A stretch of 64,000 bases of DNA from an uncultured Alphaproteobacteria bacterium. GTDB lineage: Bacteria; Pseudomonadota; Alphaproteobacteria; HIMB59; GCA-002718135. The translations under genes and the position numbers were made by a program. The notes under the pieces were generated by a model. It was not told the DNA's origin and made no database searches. It worked only from the letters and a program-made list of their open reading frames with translations. Within the stretch, counting starts at the first letter, position 1, and each line of letters begins with the position of its first letter. Positions 19,763-28,719 of this stretch are shown in pieces. The stretch spans positions 95,534 through 159,533 of the forward strand of contig CACILT010000003.1 in NCBI GenBank assembly GCA_902587565.1. The letters are read 5' to 3'.

Positions 19763-20212
19763 ATGGTAGAAATAGAACAATTCTTCGAAGACTATGAACT
19801 TGGTGCAGAAAGAGTCACTGTTGGTAGAACCATTACTGAAACTGACATTGTAATGCACGCAATGCATTCTGGAGACTTTTATCCTCATCACACCGATGCG
19901 GAGTTTGCTAAGAAGGGTCCATTTGGTCAACGAATAGCACAATTTAGTTGTACTTTTTCAATTGGTATCGCACTTACAGCTTCAATAGTTAACAAGCGAG
20001 CATTCACCTATGGATTTGAAAGATTACGTTTTCCTAATCCTGTTTTTATAGGTGATACAATTCACACTAAGGTTACTATAAAAGAAAAAAAAGATGATCC
20101 GAAAAGACCTCAATTCGGACAAGTCAATGAAGCTTGTGAAATTTTAAATCAAAATGACAAATGTGTTTGTTATTCTGAACATATACTTTTGGTTGAAAGA
20201 AAAAACACTTAA
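19763..20212 (+). CDS. MaoC/hotdog-fold dehydratase family protein
   Basis: 'EDYELGAERVTVGRTITETDIVMHAMHSGDFYPHHTDAEFAKKGPFGQRIAQFSCTFSIGIALTASI...[18 protein letters not shown]'. Confidence 0.9.
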   Translation: MVEIEQFFEDYELGAERVTVGRTITETDIVMHAMHSGDFYPHHTDAEFAKKGPFGQRIAQFSCTFSIGIALTASIVNKRAFTYGFERLRFPNPVFIGDTIHTKVTIKEKKDDPKRPQFGQVNEACEILNQNDKCVCYSEHILLVERKNT

Positions 20213-20865
20213 AAAACGCTATACTTAATATATGCTTCTTGTGGATCCATTCCTTCTCTTATAGCTTTTCTAACTTGGCTTTCAGTATTAATTAATTTTT
20301 CCGATTTTTCCAAAATATCTATTACTTTTTCTTGGGGAATAATAACAATACCATCAATATCTGCCATTACATAATCACCGTTATCTATTTCTACATCTCC
20401 AATTTTAATAGTTTCTTCAAATTTAGTAGGCTTCCAATAAGCAACAACATCTTTAGGTGTATAAAATTTTGACCAAACAGGAAAATCAATTTTGTTTATA
20501 AATTCTAGATCTCTACATCCGCCATCGGCGATGTAGCCTCTAATATTTTTCTTTTGTAAAGTTTCAGCACTCAGTTCACCCATTAAAGCTATATTATTAT
20601 CATTTGGTTGACAGATAAGAACTTTATCTGATGGAGCCTTAGATAGAAGACCAGTCCAAGCAAGGAGTGTTTCATGATGAGAAAAACTAGTATTTGATTC
20701 CCCTTCAATAGTAAAAATTTGCCCTGCAATTTTGTGTTTTTCCTTATTAGGTTTAATATTTGGATTCAAAACAAAATTTTTAAATCCATCATCTCTCATG
20801 ACATCATGAATAACACTACTAAAACATTTTGATAATCTATCTGATATTTCAGTAGAGCTTGTCAT
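20209..20865 (-). CDS. RraA/HMG-aldolase family protein (dimethylmenaquinone methyltransferase-like)
   Basis: 'NIRGYIADGGCRDLEFINKIDFPVWSKFYTPKDV...VEIDNGDYVMADIDGIVIIPQEKV' characteristic of RraA-like aldolases. Confidence 0.88.
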   Translation of the reverse strand: MTSSTEISDRLSKCFSSVIHDVMRDDGFKNFVLNPNIKPNKEKHKIAGQIFTIEGESNTSFSHHETLLAWTGLLSKAPSDKVLICQPNDNNIALMGELSAETLQKKNIRGYIADGGCRDLEFINKIDFPVWSKFYTPKDVVAYWKPTKFEETIKIGDVEIDNGDYVMADIDGIVIIPQEKVIDILEKSEKLINTESQVRKAIREGMDPQEAYIKYSVF

Positions 20866-21956
20866 ATTGCTAAGCCGCTATTCTCATCGAATAAATATGT
20901 TCTATCTAAATTTAAAGCAAAATCTAAAACATCATTTGATTTAACTTGTTCAGGTGTAAACATTCTACTAACTATTTCTATTTCACCAAAGTTTGTAAAA
21001 ATCAAAGTTTCAGTTCCAAGTGGTTCAGCTAAATTAACTGATGATTTCATTTCCCAAGCACTAGATGGTTTTTGTCCAAATTTTAGTGGCACTATATCTT
21101 CAGCTCTAAACCCAAAAGAAATACTTTGACCTTCACTTACAGAATTTTGTTTATCTTTGGGTACTGGTACTATAATTCCATCGTTTGTCTTCATAGATAA
21201 TTCATTATTCTGTTTCACTATTGAAGCCTTAATCATATTCATGGAAGGAGATCCAATAAAAGTGGCTACAAATTTTGTAGCCGGTCTCTCAAATAGATCT
21301 AATGGTGTTCCTATTTGTTCTATTATACCATCTTTCATGATTACAATTCGATCAGCTAAAGTCATTGCTTCAACTTGATCGTGCGTAACGTAGACAATTG
21401 TTGTTGATACTTTTTGATGTAATCTTTTAATTTCTGTCCTCATTTGATTTCTTAATTTTGCATCTAAATTAGATAAAGGTTCATCAAATAAAAAAACATC
21501 TGGTCTTCTTACAATTGCTCTTCCCATTGCAACTCTTTGTCTTTGACCACCTGATAATTGCGATGGTTTTCTTTGTAAAAATTCAGTTATATCTAAAATT
21601 CCTGCAGCCTCATGTACTCTTTCTTCAATTTCTTTTTTAGCAAGTCCTGCAATCTTTAGTGAAAATCCTAAGTTTTCTTCTACTGTCATATGAGGATAAA
21701 GAGCATAGTTTTGAAATACCATCGAAACATTTCTTTCTCTAGGTTCTAGATTATTCATTTCTTTGTCACCAATTTTGATAATACCCTCATCTATTTCCTC
21801 TAATCCTGCAATCATTCTTAGAGAAGATGATTTTCCACAACCCGATGGTCCAACTAGAACTAAAAATTCTTTATCAATAATTTCTAGATCAATTTTTCTT
21901 ACTGCTTGAACCTTTCCGTAAAATTTTGAAACTCCTTGTAAGCTTACTTTTGCCAT
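20862..21956 (-). CDS. Sugar ABC transporter ATP-binding protein (UgpC/MalK type)
   Basis: Walker A GPSGCGKSS, signature LSGGQRQRVAMGRAIVR, TOBE-like C-term. ORF extends to 22070, but MAKVSLQGVSKFYG at 21956 is the natural start (TAATG coupling with permease). Confidence 0.94.
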   Translation of the reverse strand: MAKVSLQGVSKFYGKVQAVRKIDLEIIDKEFLVLVGPSGCGKSSSLRMIAGLEEIDEGIIKIGDKEMNNLEPRERNVSMVFQNYALYPHMTVEENLGFSLKIAGLAKKEIEERVHEAAGILDITEFLQRKPSQLSGGQRQRVAMGRAIVRRPDVFLFDEPLSNLDAKLRNQMRTEIKRLHQKVSTTIVYVTHDQVEAMTLADRIVIMKDGIIEQIGTPLDLFERPATKFVATFIGSPSMNMIKASIVKQNNELSMKTNDGIIVPVPKDKQNSVSEGQSISFGFRAEDIVPLKFGQKPSSAWEMKSSVNLAEPLGTETLIFTNFGEIEIVSRMFTPEQVKSNDVLDFALNLDRTYLFDENSGLAI

Positions 21957-22816
21957 TATCCTTTTACTCCTCCAAATGTTAATCCTGTTACTAAATGCTT
22001 TTGAACCATGAAGGTTAAGATTAGTGCTGGAATAATTATAAAAACTGCGAGAGCGCACATGCCAGGCCAATTTATTGTGAATTGCGCAGTGAAATCCATA
22101 AGTCCAACAGTTAATGTTTTTGAGTCTGTACTTCTTGCTAGATTTGAAACTAATGCATATTCATTCCATGAAATTAAAAATGCAAATATTCCAGCAGATG
22201 CTATTCCTGATCGAGATAGTGGTAACTCTATATGCCAAAAAGCTTGAAGTTTAGTACAACCATCTGTCATTGCTACTTCTGACATGGCTCTTGGAATTTG
22301 TCTAAAAAAACCATCAGTTAGCCAAACTGTAAACGGAATATTTAAAGCAACAAAAACTAATATAATCCCAATATGCGTATCGATTAAACCAATTTTTGAA
22401 AAAATAATAAAGATTGGTAGACTTAAAGATATTCCAGGAATTGTTCTAGTTAACATGATTAATAAAAAATATTTATTTTTGTGCTTAAAATTATGTCTCG
22501 CAAATCCATATCCTCCAATTGTGCCCACTAACACTGCTATAAATGTACTTGTAAAAGAAATTATAAGAGAGTTTCGTAAATAACTTAAAACAGGGATAGG
22601 ACTTCTACCCATTGATCCCTCAGAGCCGCCAAAAAGCATAGTTTCAAATTGAATTAAGTTTAAATTACGCGGAATCCAAACAGCAGGTTTTGCCATAACA
22701 TCTACTTGAGGTCTAAATGCTGTAAGCACTACCCACAAACCAGGAGTCATAATTAGAATTATTAAAACAATGGCTGAAAACCAAATTAAAATATTATTGA
22801 TTTGTTTTTTATTCAT
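21956..22816 (-). CDS. Carbohydrate ABC transporter permease (MalG/UgpE type)
   Basis: EAA-loop 'EVAMTDGCTKLQAFWHIELPLSRSGIASAGIFAFLISWNEY'. Confidence 0.92.
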   Translation of the reverse strand: MNKKQINNILIWFSAIVLIILIMTPGLWVVLTAFRPQVDVMAKPAVWIPRNLNLIQFETMLFGGSEGSMGRSPIPVLSYLRNSLIISFTSTFIAVLVGTIGGYGFARHNFKHKNKYFLLIMLTRTIPGISLSLPIFIIFSKIGLIDTHIGIILVFVALNIPFTVWLTDGFFRQIPRAMSEVAMTDGCTKLQAFWHIELPLSRSGIASAGIFAFLISWNEYALVSNLARSTDSKTLTVGLMDFTAQFTINWPGMCALAVFIIIPALILTFMVQKHLVTGLTFGGVKG

Positions 22817-23696
22817 AACTTAACCTCTGTCTTGCTTCTACTAGTTTGTAAAAAAAGAAAAAAGTAAAAGCAATCGAAAGAAAAATTGAAATATACGACA
22901 TTGCATTGGCCATTCCCATCTTAGCATCAACATATCCAGTTCTCGAAATTAATGTCCATAGTAATTCTGTTCTTTTAGCAGGACCACCACCAGTCATCAT
23001 CTGAACAATATCATAAGCTCTTGCTACATCTAATGATCTGATAGTCATTGCAATAAATACAAAAGGCATCAAAAAAGGTAATGTAATATTTTTAAACACT
23101 TGCCATGAATTGCATCCATCAACTTTGGCAGCCTCAATGGGGTCTTTAGGTATGCCTAATAAACCTGCTAATAATAAAATAGCAAATACTGAAGTACTTG
23201 ACCATATTTCAGCTGCCATTATTGAAACGTTTGCTAAAATTCCATCAACAAGCCATGGTATCGGTTGTATGACCCCAAACTCTCTCAAGAAATTGTTCAT
23301 CAAACCAATATTGTCATTAAAAATATACTTCCATTGAAATCCAACTAAAATTGGAGAAAACATCATTGGAAACATCATTAGTGTTCTCAATGTTCTTTGT
23401 CCGTATGTAATTTTATTTATTAAAAGTGCTATTCCTAGACCGAAAACTAATTCTAAATTAAGAGCAATAGCTAAAAATAAAACTGTTCTTCCAAAAGCAA
23501 TCCAAAAATCAATATCCCCAATTAATCTTTCATAATTTCTAAATCCAACAAAACGATAAAGAGTATCGGGTTTTGTTAACTTAAAAGGTGTAAAGCTTGT
23601 CCACAAGGATAAAAGCAAGGGCAATAAAACTACACAAGTAAGTATTATTAAAGTGGGCATAAGTAAAACCCATGGTCCGTTTAGAAATTTTCTCAT
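22809..23696 (-). CDS. Carbohydrate ABC transporter permease (UgpA/MalF type)
   Basis: EAA-loop 'EAAKVDGCNSWQVFKNITLPFLMPFVFIAMTIR', multiple TM. Confidence 0.92.
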   Translation of the reverse strand: MRKFLNGPWVLLMPTLIILTCVVLLPLLLSLWTSFTPFKLTKPDTLYRFVGFRNYERLIGDIDFWIAFGRTVLFLAIALNLELVFGLGIALLINKITYGQRTLRTLMMFPMMFSPILVGFQWKYIFNDNIGLMNNFLREFGVIQPIPWLVDGILANVSIMAAEIWSSTSVFAILLLAGLLGIPKDPIEAAKVDGCNSWQVFKNITLPFLMPFVFIAMTIRSLDVARAYDIVQMMTGGGPAKRTELLWTLISRTGYVDAKMGMANAMSYISIFLSIAFTFFFFYKLVEARQRLSYE

Positions 23697-23709
23697 GATG
23701 GATTTGGAA

Positions 23710-23736
23710 ACCTAGCTCTAGTGAATAGAGCTAGGT
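23710..23736 (-). terminator. Intercistronic stem-loop after the third SBP gene
   Basis: ACCTAGCTCTA-GTGAA-TAGAGCTAGGT, 11-bp perfect stem with 5-nt loop between the SBP (ends 23750) and permease (starts 23696). Confidence 0.75.
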
Positions 23737-23749
23737 ATTTTATTAATTG

Positions 23750-25078
23750 TTAGAAGTAACCAGCGTCTTCCATAATTTCAGTTGCTTTCTTTGAAGCAGT
23801 AGCTAGCGCATCTTCAGGAGATTTGTCCCCAAGAATAGCAGCTTGAAGTTCTGGATATAGAACGTTAGTAAATTCAATCCACTCAGGAATTAGTGGTGGA
23901 GTGAATGCATCTTCAGCTAATGACATTTTGAAAGTTTCAAATACCATTAACATAAACTCATCACCCTCAGCTTTCTTTTCAGCAATAATTGCATCCCAAA
24001 TAGCTGGACGAGTTGGTGATAGTCCACCTCTTGCTTCAATCATTTGTGCTTTATTACTAGTTAAAGCCCATAAGAATGATGCAGCTGCTTCTTTATCTGG
24101 ACATGACTCTGTCATTGAGAAAGAGTGTGATCCTGACCAACCTGTTCTTAAACCACCAGAACCCATTGGTGCACGTACAAGTCCAATATCTCCAGCAACT
24201 TTTGAGTTTTCTGGATCATTAAAGAAACCTGCCCATCCTGCCCAGTCAAGGTTCATGGCAATTGTTCCACTTGCAAAACCTAATCCAGTGTCATCCCAAA
24301 GATAGTTTAAAACACCGTCAGGAACTGCTTTTGCATTATACAAATCAATGAACCATTGAAGAGCTTCAACACCTGCAGCGGAATTAAATATTGGACGATA
24401 ATCTTCGTCAAATAATGCTCCACCATTTGCAATTACAAGTTCATAAAAACGACCTGCTATAGCTTCTTCTTTACCAACATATTGAGTTCCGTAGAAATCA
24501 GGTGGGTTTGAGAAAAAGATAGCTTGATCTTTAACTTGATCCCAAGTTTCAGGTGGTGTTAAATCATAGCCATACTTTGCTTTAAAGTTAGCTTTGTTAT
24601 CAGCATCTTCATATAAACTTTTTTGATAATATAAATTACTCACATCACTGTGTCTTGGCATTTGTACCAATCTTCCATCAACAGTAGAGTGCTCTAATAT
24701 TAATGGCGTGTAATCTGCTAAAACAGATGCAGGCATAATATTATTTAAGTCTGTGTAAATATTACCATACTGAGATGCAAAACTTGTGTGGTTAGAAGCT
24801 ACACAAAAATCTAAATTGCCAGAAGCAATATCTTTCTTAATCTCTTTATCTAATTCAAAGTGATTTTTTTGTGTGACGATTTCAATTTTTCCACCTGTGT
24901 TTTCTTCCCACCATGGAATTACTTCATTGTATAAGCCTTCGTATTGACCTCCGCCGATAAGTTTAACTCTTAGAGTTACACCAGAAAAATCTCCCCATAA
25001 CTCAGTTTCTGCTTTTGCAGAAAATGAACCAAAGAAAGATACGGCAAGAATCAATGATAAAAATAATCTTAACATCAT
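23750..25078 (-). CDS. Extracellular solute-binding protein, SBP_bac_1 type
   Basis: Signal peptide MMLRLFLSLILAVSFFGSFSAKAE, then 'FSGVTLRVKLIGGGQYEGLYNEVIPWWEENTGGKIEIV...'. Confidence 0.92.
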   Translation of the reverse strand: MMLRLFLSLILAVSFFGSFSAKAETELWGDFSGVTLRVKLIGGGQYEGLYNEVIPWWEENTGGKIEIVTQKNHFELDKEIKKDIASGNLDFCVASNHTSFASQYGNIYTDLNNIMPASVLADYTPLILEHSTVDGRLVQMPRHSDVSNLYYQKSLYEDADNKANFKAKYGYDLTPPETWDQVKDQAIFFSNPPDFYGTQYVGKEEAIAGRFYELVIANGGALFDEDYRPIFNSAAGVEALQWFIDLYNAKAVPDGVLNYLWDDTGLGFASGTIAMNLDWAGWAGFFNDPENSKVAGDIGLVRAPMGSGGLRTGWSGSHSFSMTESCPDKEAAASFLWALTSNKAQMIEARGGLSPTRPAIWDAIIAEKKAEGDEFMLMVFETFKMSLAEDAFTPPLIPEWIEFTNVLYPELQAAILGDKSPEDALATASKKATEIMEDAGYF

Positions 25079-25155
25079 TCCTCCATATTTATTAATTTAT
25101 AAGAGTATGATGCAATTATTTGAAAAAAATACAATAACTTTAGAATAAAATTACA

Positions 25156-26241
25156 CTAATAGTGAACAATCGTCCCAGGTTGAGAATTAGACTCAAGACA
25201 GGCATAAACTAAAGCCATTGTATTATAAGCATTATCTACTGAATGAGTTAATTTAGTCTCTTCCCCTGATGCATATCTTTGTAAACTAGACATAGTGCCT
25301 ATAAATGCATCCGGAAACCAAGTGCCTACATTCTTTACTTTTGTCCAATCAACGTCTTTTGTTGATATTTCAATTTCTTCTGGTTCTCCATTTGGATAAT
25401 TAAGAAGTAATCCAAATTTTATAAATGCTGCACCGTCTAAACCCTCGACCCTAGCATACGCATGTGAGTGTTTCATACCATGCGAAGAATTATCATGAGT
25501 ATGATTTATAGATAAACAACATCTGACATCATCTTCATATTGAAGAATTATACTTGATCTAGCATCGGCTAAGTTTGGTAAGTTAGGATGTTTTACTGAT
25601 TTACAATGTACACTAGTTGGATTTCCAAGAACTGATCGTATCCAATCTAAATAATGAATAGAGTGGAGTGGAACTTCAACATTATCTAATGTTTCTAAAA
25701 AAGGCCAAAGATGCCAAGGGGTACCTACGCTTAAACTTATTTCTAATTCAGTTAGAGTACCTAACATATTTTTATCTATTGCTTCTCTTAAAGCAATCAT
25801 CATCGGACTAAATTTTAATTGAAGATTAACACATGCAATAATATTTTTTTCATTAATGATTTCTTTAATTCTTTTTGCTTGAGTCATACTATTACCCATT
25901 GGTTTTTGTAATTGGCAAATAGAATTATTTGGAATCTTTTGTACAATACCTAATAGAACTTGAGGAGGGACTGCTATATCAAAAACTACATCTTTTTCTG
26001 CTAATGCTTCTTCCTCAGTAGAATAAATTTTTTCTATTGAAAAAGTTTCAGCACATTTTTTTGCTTTTTCTACATCAGGATCATAAATCCCTTTTACAGG
26101 AAAGTTAGCTTTTTTATATGCTGGCAAATGAGCGTCACTTACTATTCCACCAGCTCCAATGATGACAATTGGTTTTTTATTTTTTGGAAGTTCCCAAACA
26201 GTATTTAAATTTGCTATATCTTCAGTAGTAATTTTTTCCAT
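25156..26241 (-). CDS. Gfo/Idh/MocA family oxidoreductase
   Basis: 'PIVIIGAGGIVSDAHLPAYKKANFPVKGIYDPD', 'CQLQKPMGNSMTQAKRIKEI'. Confidence 0.88.
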   Translation of the reverse strand: MEKITTEDIANLNTVWELPKNKKPIVIIGAGGIVSDAHLPAYKKANFPVKGIYDPDVEKAKKCAETFSIEKIYSTEEEALAEKDVVFDIAVPPQVLLGIVQKIPNNSICQLQKPMGNSMTQAKRIKEIINEKNIIACVNLQLKFSPMMIALREAIDKNMLGTLTELEISLSVGTPWHLWPFLETLDNVEVPLHSIHYLDWIRSVLGNPTSVHCKSVKHPNLPNLADARSSIILQYEDDVRCCLSINHTHDNSSHGMKHSHAYARVEGLDGAAFIKFGLLLNYPNGEPEEIEISTKDVDWTKVKNVGTWFPDAFIGTMSSLQRYASGEETKLTHSVDNAYNTMALVYACLESNSQPGTIVHY

Positions 26242-26391
26242 AGGAAATATTTGTAACTAAATTTTTTAAAAAAGCAATGAATCATACAGTTATAAAAATT
26301 TAGATCAGAAAAAATTATGAATAACTAATGATTTTATTTCATTTCATTATCAGTTCTGTGTTAAGTTAGTTTAAATAATTAAGGAGGGTAT

Positions 26392-26721
26392 ATGGCTATA
26401 CAAAGATATGGAATGGCTGTCAGGTTGAAAGATGAGAAAAGACAATATTATATCGACAATCATGCAAATGTTTGGCCTGAAGTTTTAGAAGAATTAAAAA
26501 AAATTAATGTTCAAAATTATAGTATCTTCTTAAAAGAAGATTTTATGTTTGGATATCTTGAGTATACAGGGAATGATTTTGATGGTGATATGGGAAAAAT
26601 GCAACAAATACCAATTGTAGATAAATGGACTAAACTAATGATAGATTGCTTTAATCCTTTCCCAAATAATGATGATAATGAATCCTGGGTTATGATGGAT
26701 CAAATTTTTTTTATGGAATAA
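26392..26721 (+). CDS. L-rhamnose mutarotase family protein (RhaM-like)
   Basis: 'RYGMAVRLKDEKRQYYIDNHANVWPEVLEELKKINVQNYSIFLKEDFMFGYLEY'; strong SD AAGGAGGG upstream. Confidence 0.9.
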   Translation: MAIQRYGMAVRLKDEKRQYYIDNHANVWPEVLEELKKINVQNYSIFLKEDFMFGYLEYTGNDFDGDMGKMQQIPIVDKWTKLMIDCFNPFPNNDDNESWVMMDQIFFME

Positions 26722-26724
26722 TTG

Positions 26725-27687
26725 ATGACTGTTTTAGTTACAGGTGGTTTAGGATTTATTGGATCTAAGGTTGTTTTGCAATTACTGAAAAAAGATATTG
26801 ATGTTTTAGTGACAGATCTAGATATTGTAAAAAATAAAGACAAGCTTGAAAATAACATATTAAAAATTGGGAAAAATAAAGACAAAGTAAAATATCAAAA
26901 ATTAGATATTACCAATTATAAAGAAATTGAAAATATTTTTCAAAATAACAAAATAGATTCAGTTATTAATTTAGCATATGGAATTGGAACTATATGTGAA
27001 GAAAATCCTTTACTAGCAAGTAAAATAAATATTGTTGGAACTACTTCGATATTTGAAATGATTGTTAAATATAAAATTAGACGATTAGTGTTTGCAAGTA
27101 GCGAAACCGTTTATGGTGCCCATCAAGAATTTTTTGGAAACAGAGCTGTAACAGAAGAAGATTATTCAGGTATTAATAATCACTTTTATACATACGGTGT
27201 GATGAAACTTCTTAATGAGTTTATGGCTGAAAAATATATCAAAAAACATGGATGTAGTATTGCCTATACTAGACCATCAGTTGTATTTGGTTATGGTAGG
27301 CAGAATACTGCAATAAACTGGGCTGAAGATTTTGCAGCTAAACCCGCTATGGGACAAGCAGCTCATTTACCATTTTCAAAAAAAAATAGAGACAATTGGA
27401 TCTATGTAGAAGATTGTGCAGAACAACTTGTTCGTTTAGCATTAAAAGAAACTTTAAATTTTTCTTGCTTTAATACAGGAGCAGAAACTTTAAATGGCAC
27501 TCAATTAGAGGCAACTGTAAAAAAAATAATTCCAGATGCAGAAATCTATTTTGATGAAAATGTTAAATCAACACCTTTAATTGATGATCAAAATGATGAA
27601 AGAATACGAAAAGAAATAGATTTTAATCCAAGATCCTTTGAAGAAGGTGTTAAATGTCTTATACAAGATGTGAGAGAAAGTAATTGA
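26725..27687 (+). CDS. NAD-dependent epimerase/dehydratase family protein
   Basis: 'VLVTGGLGFIGSKVV', 'ASSETVYG', 'YGVMKLLNE' (YxxxK); ORF listed from TTG at 26722, ATG at 26725 preferred. Confidence 0.9.
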   Translation: MTVLVTGGLGFIGSKVVLQLLKKDIDVLVTDLDIVKNKDKLENNILKIGKNKDKVKYQKLDITNYKEIENIFQNNKIDSVINLAYGIGTICEENPLLASKINIVGTTSIFEMIVKYKIRRLVFASSETVYGAHQEFFGNRAVTEEDYSGINNHFYTYGVMKLLNEFMAEKYIKKHGCSIAYTRPSVVFGYGRQNTAINWAEDFAAKPAMGQAAHLPFSKKNRDNWIYVEDCAEQLVRLALKETLNFSCFNTGAETLNGTQLEATVKKIIPDAEIYFDENVKSTPLIDDQNDERIRKEIDFNPRSFEEGVKCLIQDVRESN

Positions 27688-27690
27688 TAT

Positions 27691-28719
27691 ATGAGTTACA
27701 CAACAACAGTCACAGGTAGTTATCCTAGAAAAGAAGTACAAAAAGATACACTGCGTAAACCGAGTGTTTCAGAAGAAGAGTCTTTTGAAATGATTAAATG
27801 GGCAGTTAAAGAACAGTCTGATCTTGGACTTGATATTATTACTGATGGTGAAGGATACAGAGAAAATATGTATTGGTTTTATCAATTACGATTGGATGGA
27901 GTAGATGCAATAAATAAAATTCGAAAAGACTTTACACTTGGTGGTTCAATGAAAGGTGTAGATTTAAGTAAAACTCATGGAACAAAAGGATTTGGAATTG
28001 AGTGTGCAGTTATAAAAGATGAAGTTAAAAATCTGAAAACTGGTTTGGCAAAAAAATGGAGGGTTGCGAGAGATAATACTCCTTCAAACGTGAGAGTGAA
28101 ACAAACAATTACTGGTCCTCATATGCTGGCAAGATTTAGTGTTAATGAAAGACCTGATCTCTATCCTGATGACATTGCTTTAGCAAAAGCTTATGCGAAT
28201 GCTTTAACCGTAGAACTAGAAGAAATCGTAAGTGAAGGATGCGATTATGTTCAATTTGATGAACCGGTTTGGACAGAAAATGTAAATGAAACAAAATGGG
28301 CCGCTGAAATACTAAATGGAATTATTGAAAAATTTCCTAATGTAGATTTTAACCTTCATGTATGTGGCGGTAATGCTCACAGGAAAAGAGGTTTTTTTGG
28401 AAAATACACTGATATGATTGAGGCGTTTAAGATTTTAAAAGTTGATGAAATACATCTAGAGCACTGCAGCTTACATTATAAAATGTTGGATGTTTTTGAT
28501 GATTGGAAATTTGATGGAAAAGTATCTCTTGGAGTAATTGATCAAAGAATTGATAATACGGAAACAGAGGAAGACATTATAAAAGCTATTAAACCTGCTC
28601 TAGAATATTTTCCTAAAGAAAAAATATTATTAACCAGTGAGTGCGGATTTGGTCATGTACCAATAGATATTGTTAAAAATAAAATAAAAATGTTGGTTGC
28701 TACCGCAAAAAAATTATAA
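27691..28719 (+). CDS. MetE C-terminal-domain-like (core MetE / vitamin-B12-independent methionine synthase family) protein
   Basis: 'TTVTGSYPRKEVQ', 'GLDIITDGEGYRENMYWF', 'TITGPHMLAR', 'EGCDYVQFDEPVW', Zn-ligand-like 'HVCGGN' and 'TSECGFGH'; no N-terminal MetE domain. Confidence 0.85.
   Translation: MSYTTTVTGSYPRKEVQKDTLRKPSVSEEESFEMIKWAVKEQSDLGLDIITDGEGYRENMYWFYQLRLDGVDAINKIRKDFTLGGSMKGVDLSKTHGTKGFGIECAVIKDEVKNLKTGLAKKWRVARDNTPSNVRVKQTITGPHMLARFSVNERPDLYPDDIALAKAYANALTVELEEIVSEGCDYVQFDEPVWTENVNETKWAAEILNGIIEKFPNVDFNLHVCGGNAHRKRGFFGKYTDMIEAFKILKVDEIHLEHCSLHYKMLDVFDDWKFDGKVSLGVIDQRIDNTETEEDIIKAIKPALEYFPKEKILLTSECGFGHVPIDIVKNKIKMLVATAKKL

Noticed and set aside
21957-22070. 38-residue N-terminal extension of the MalK-type ATPase ORF
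   Set aside because: Overlaps the permease coding region out of frame; the natural start MAKVSLQGVSKFYG at 21956 is coupled by TAATG.
23901-24305. 134-aa plus-strand ORF
   Set aside because: Lies wholly antisense to the SBP gene 23750-25078, which has a clear family match.
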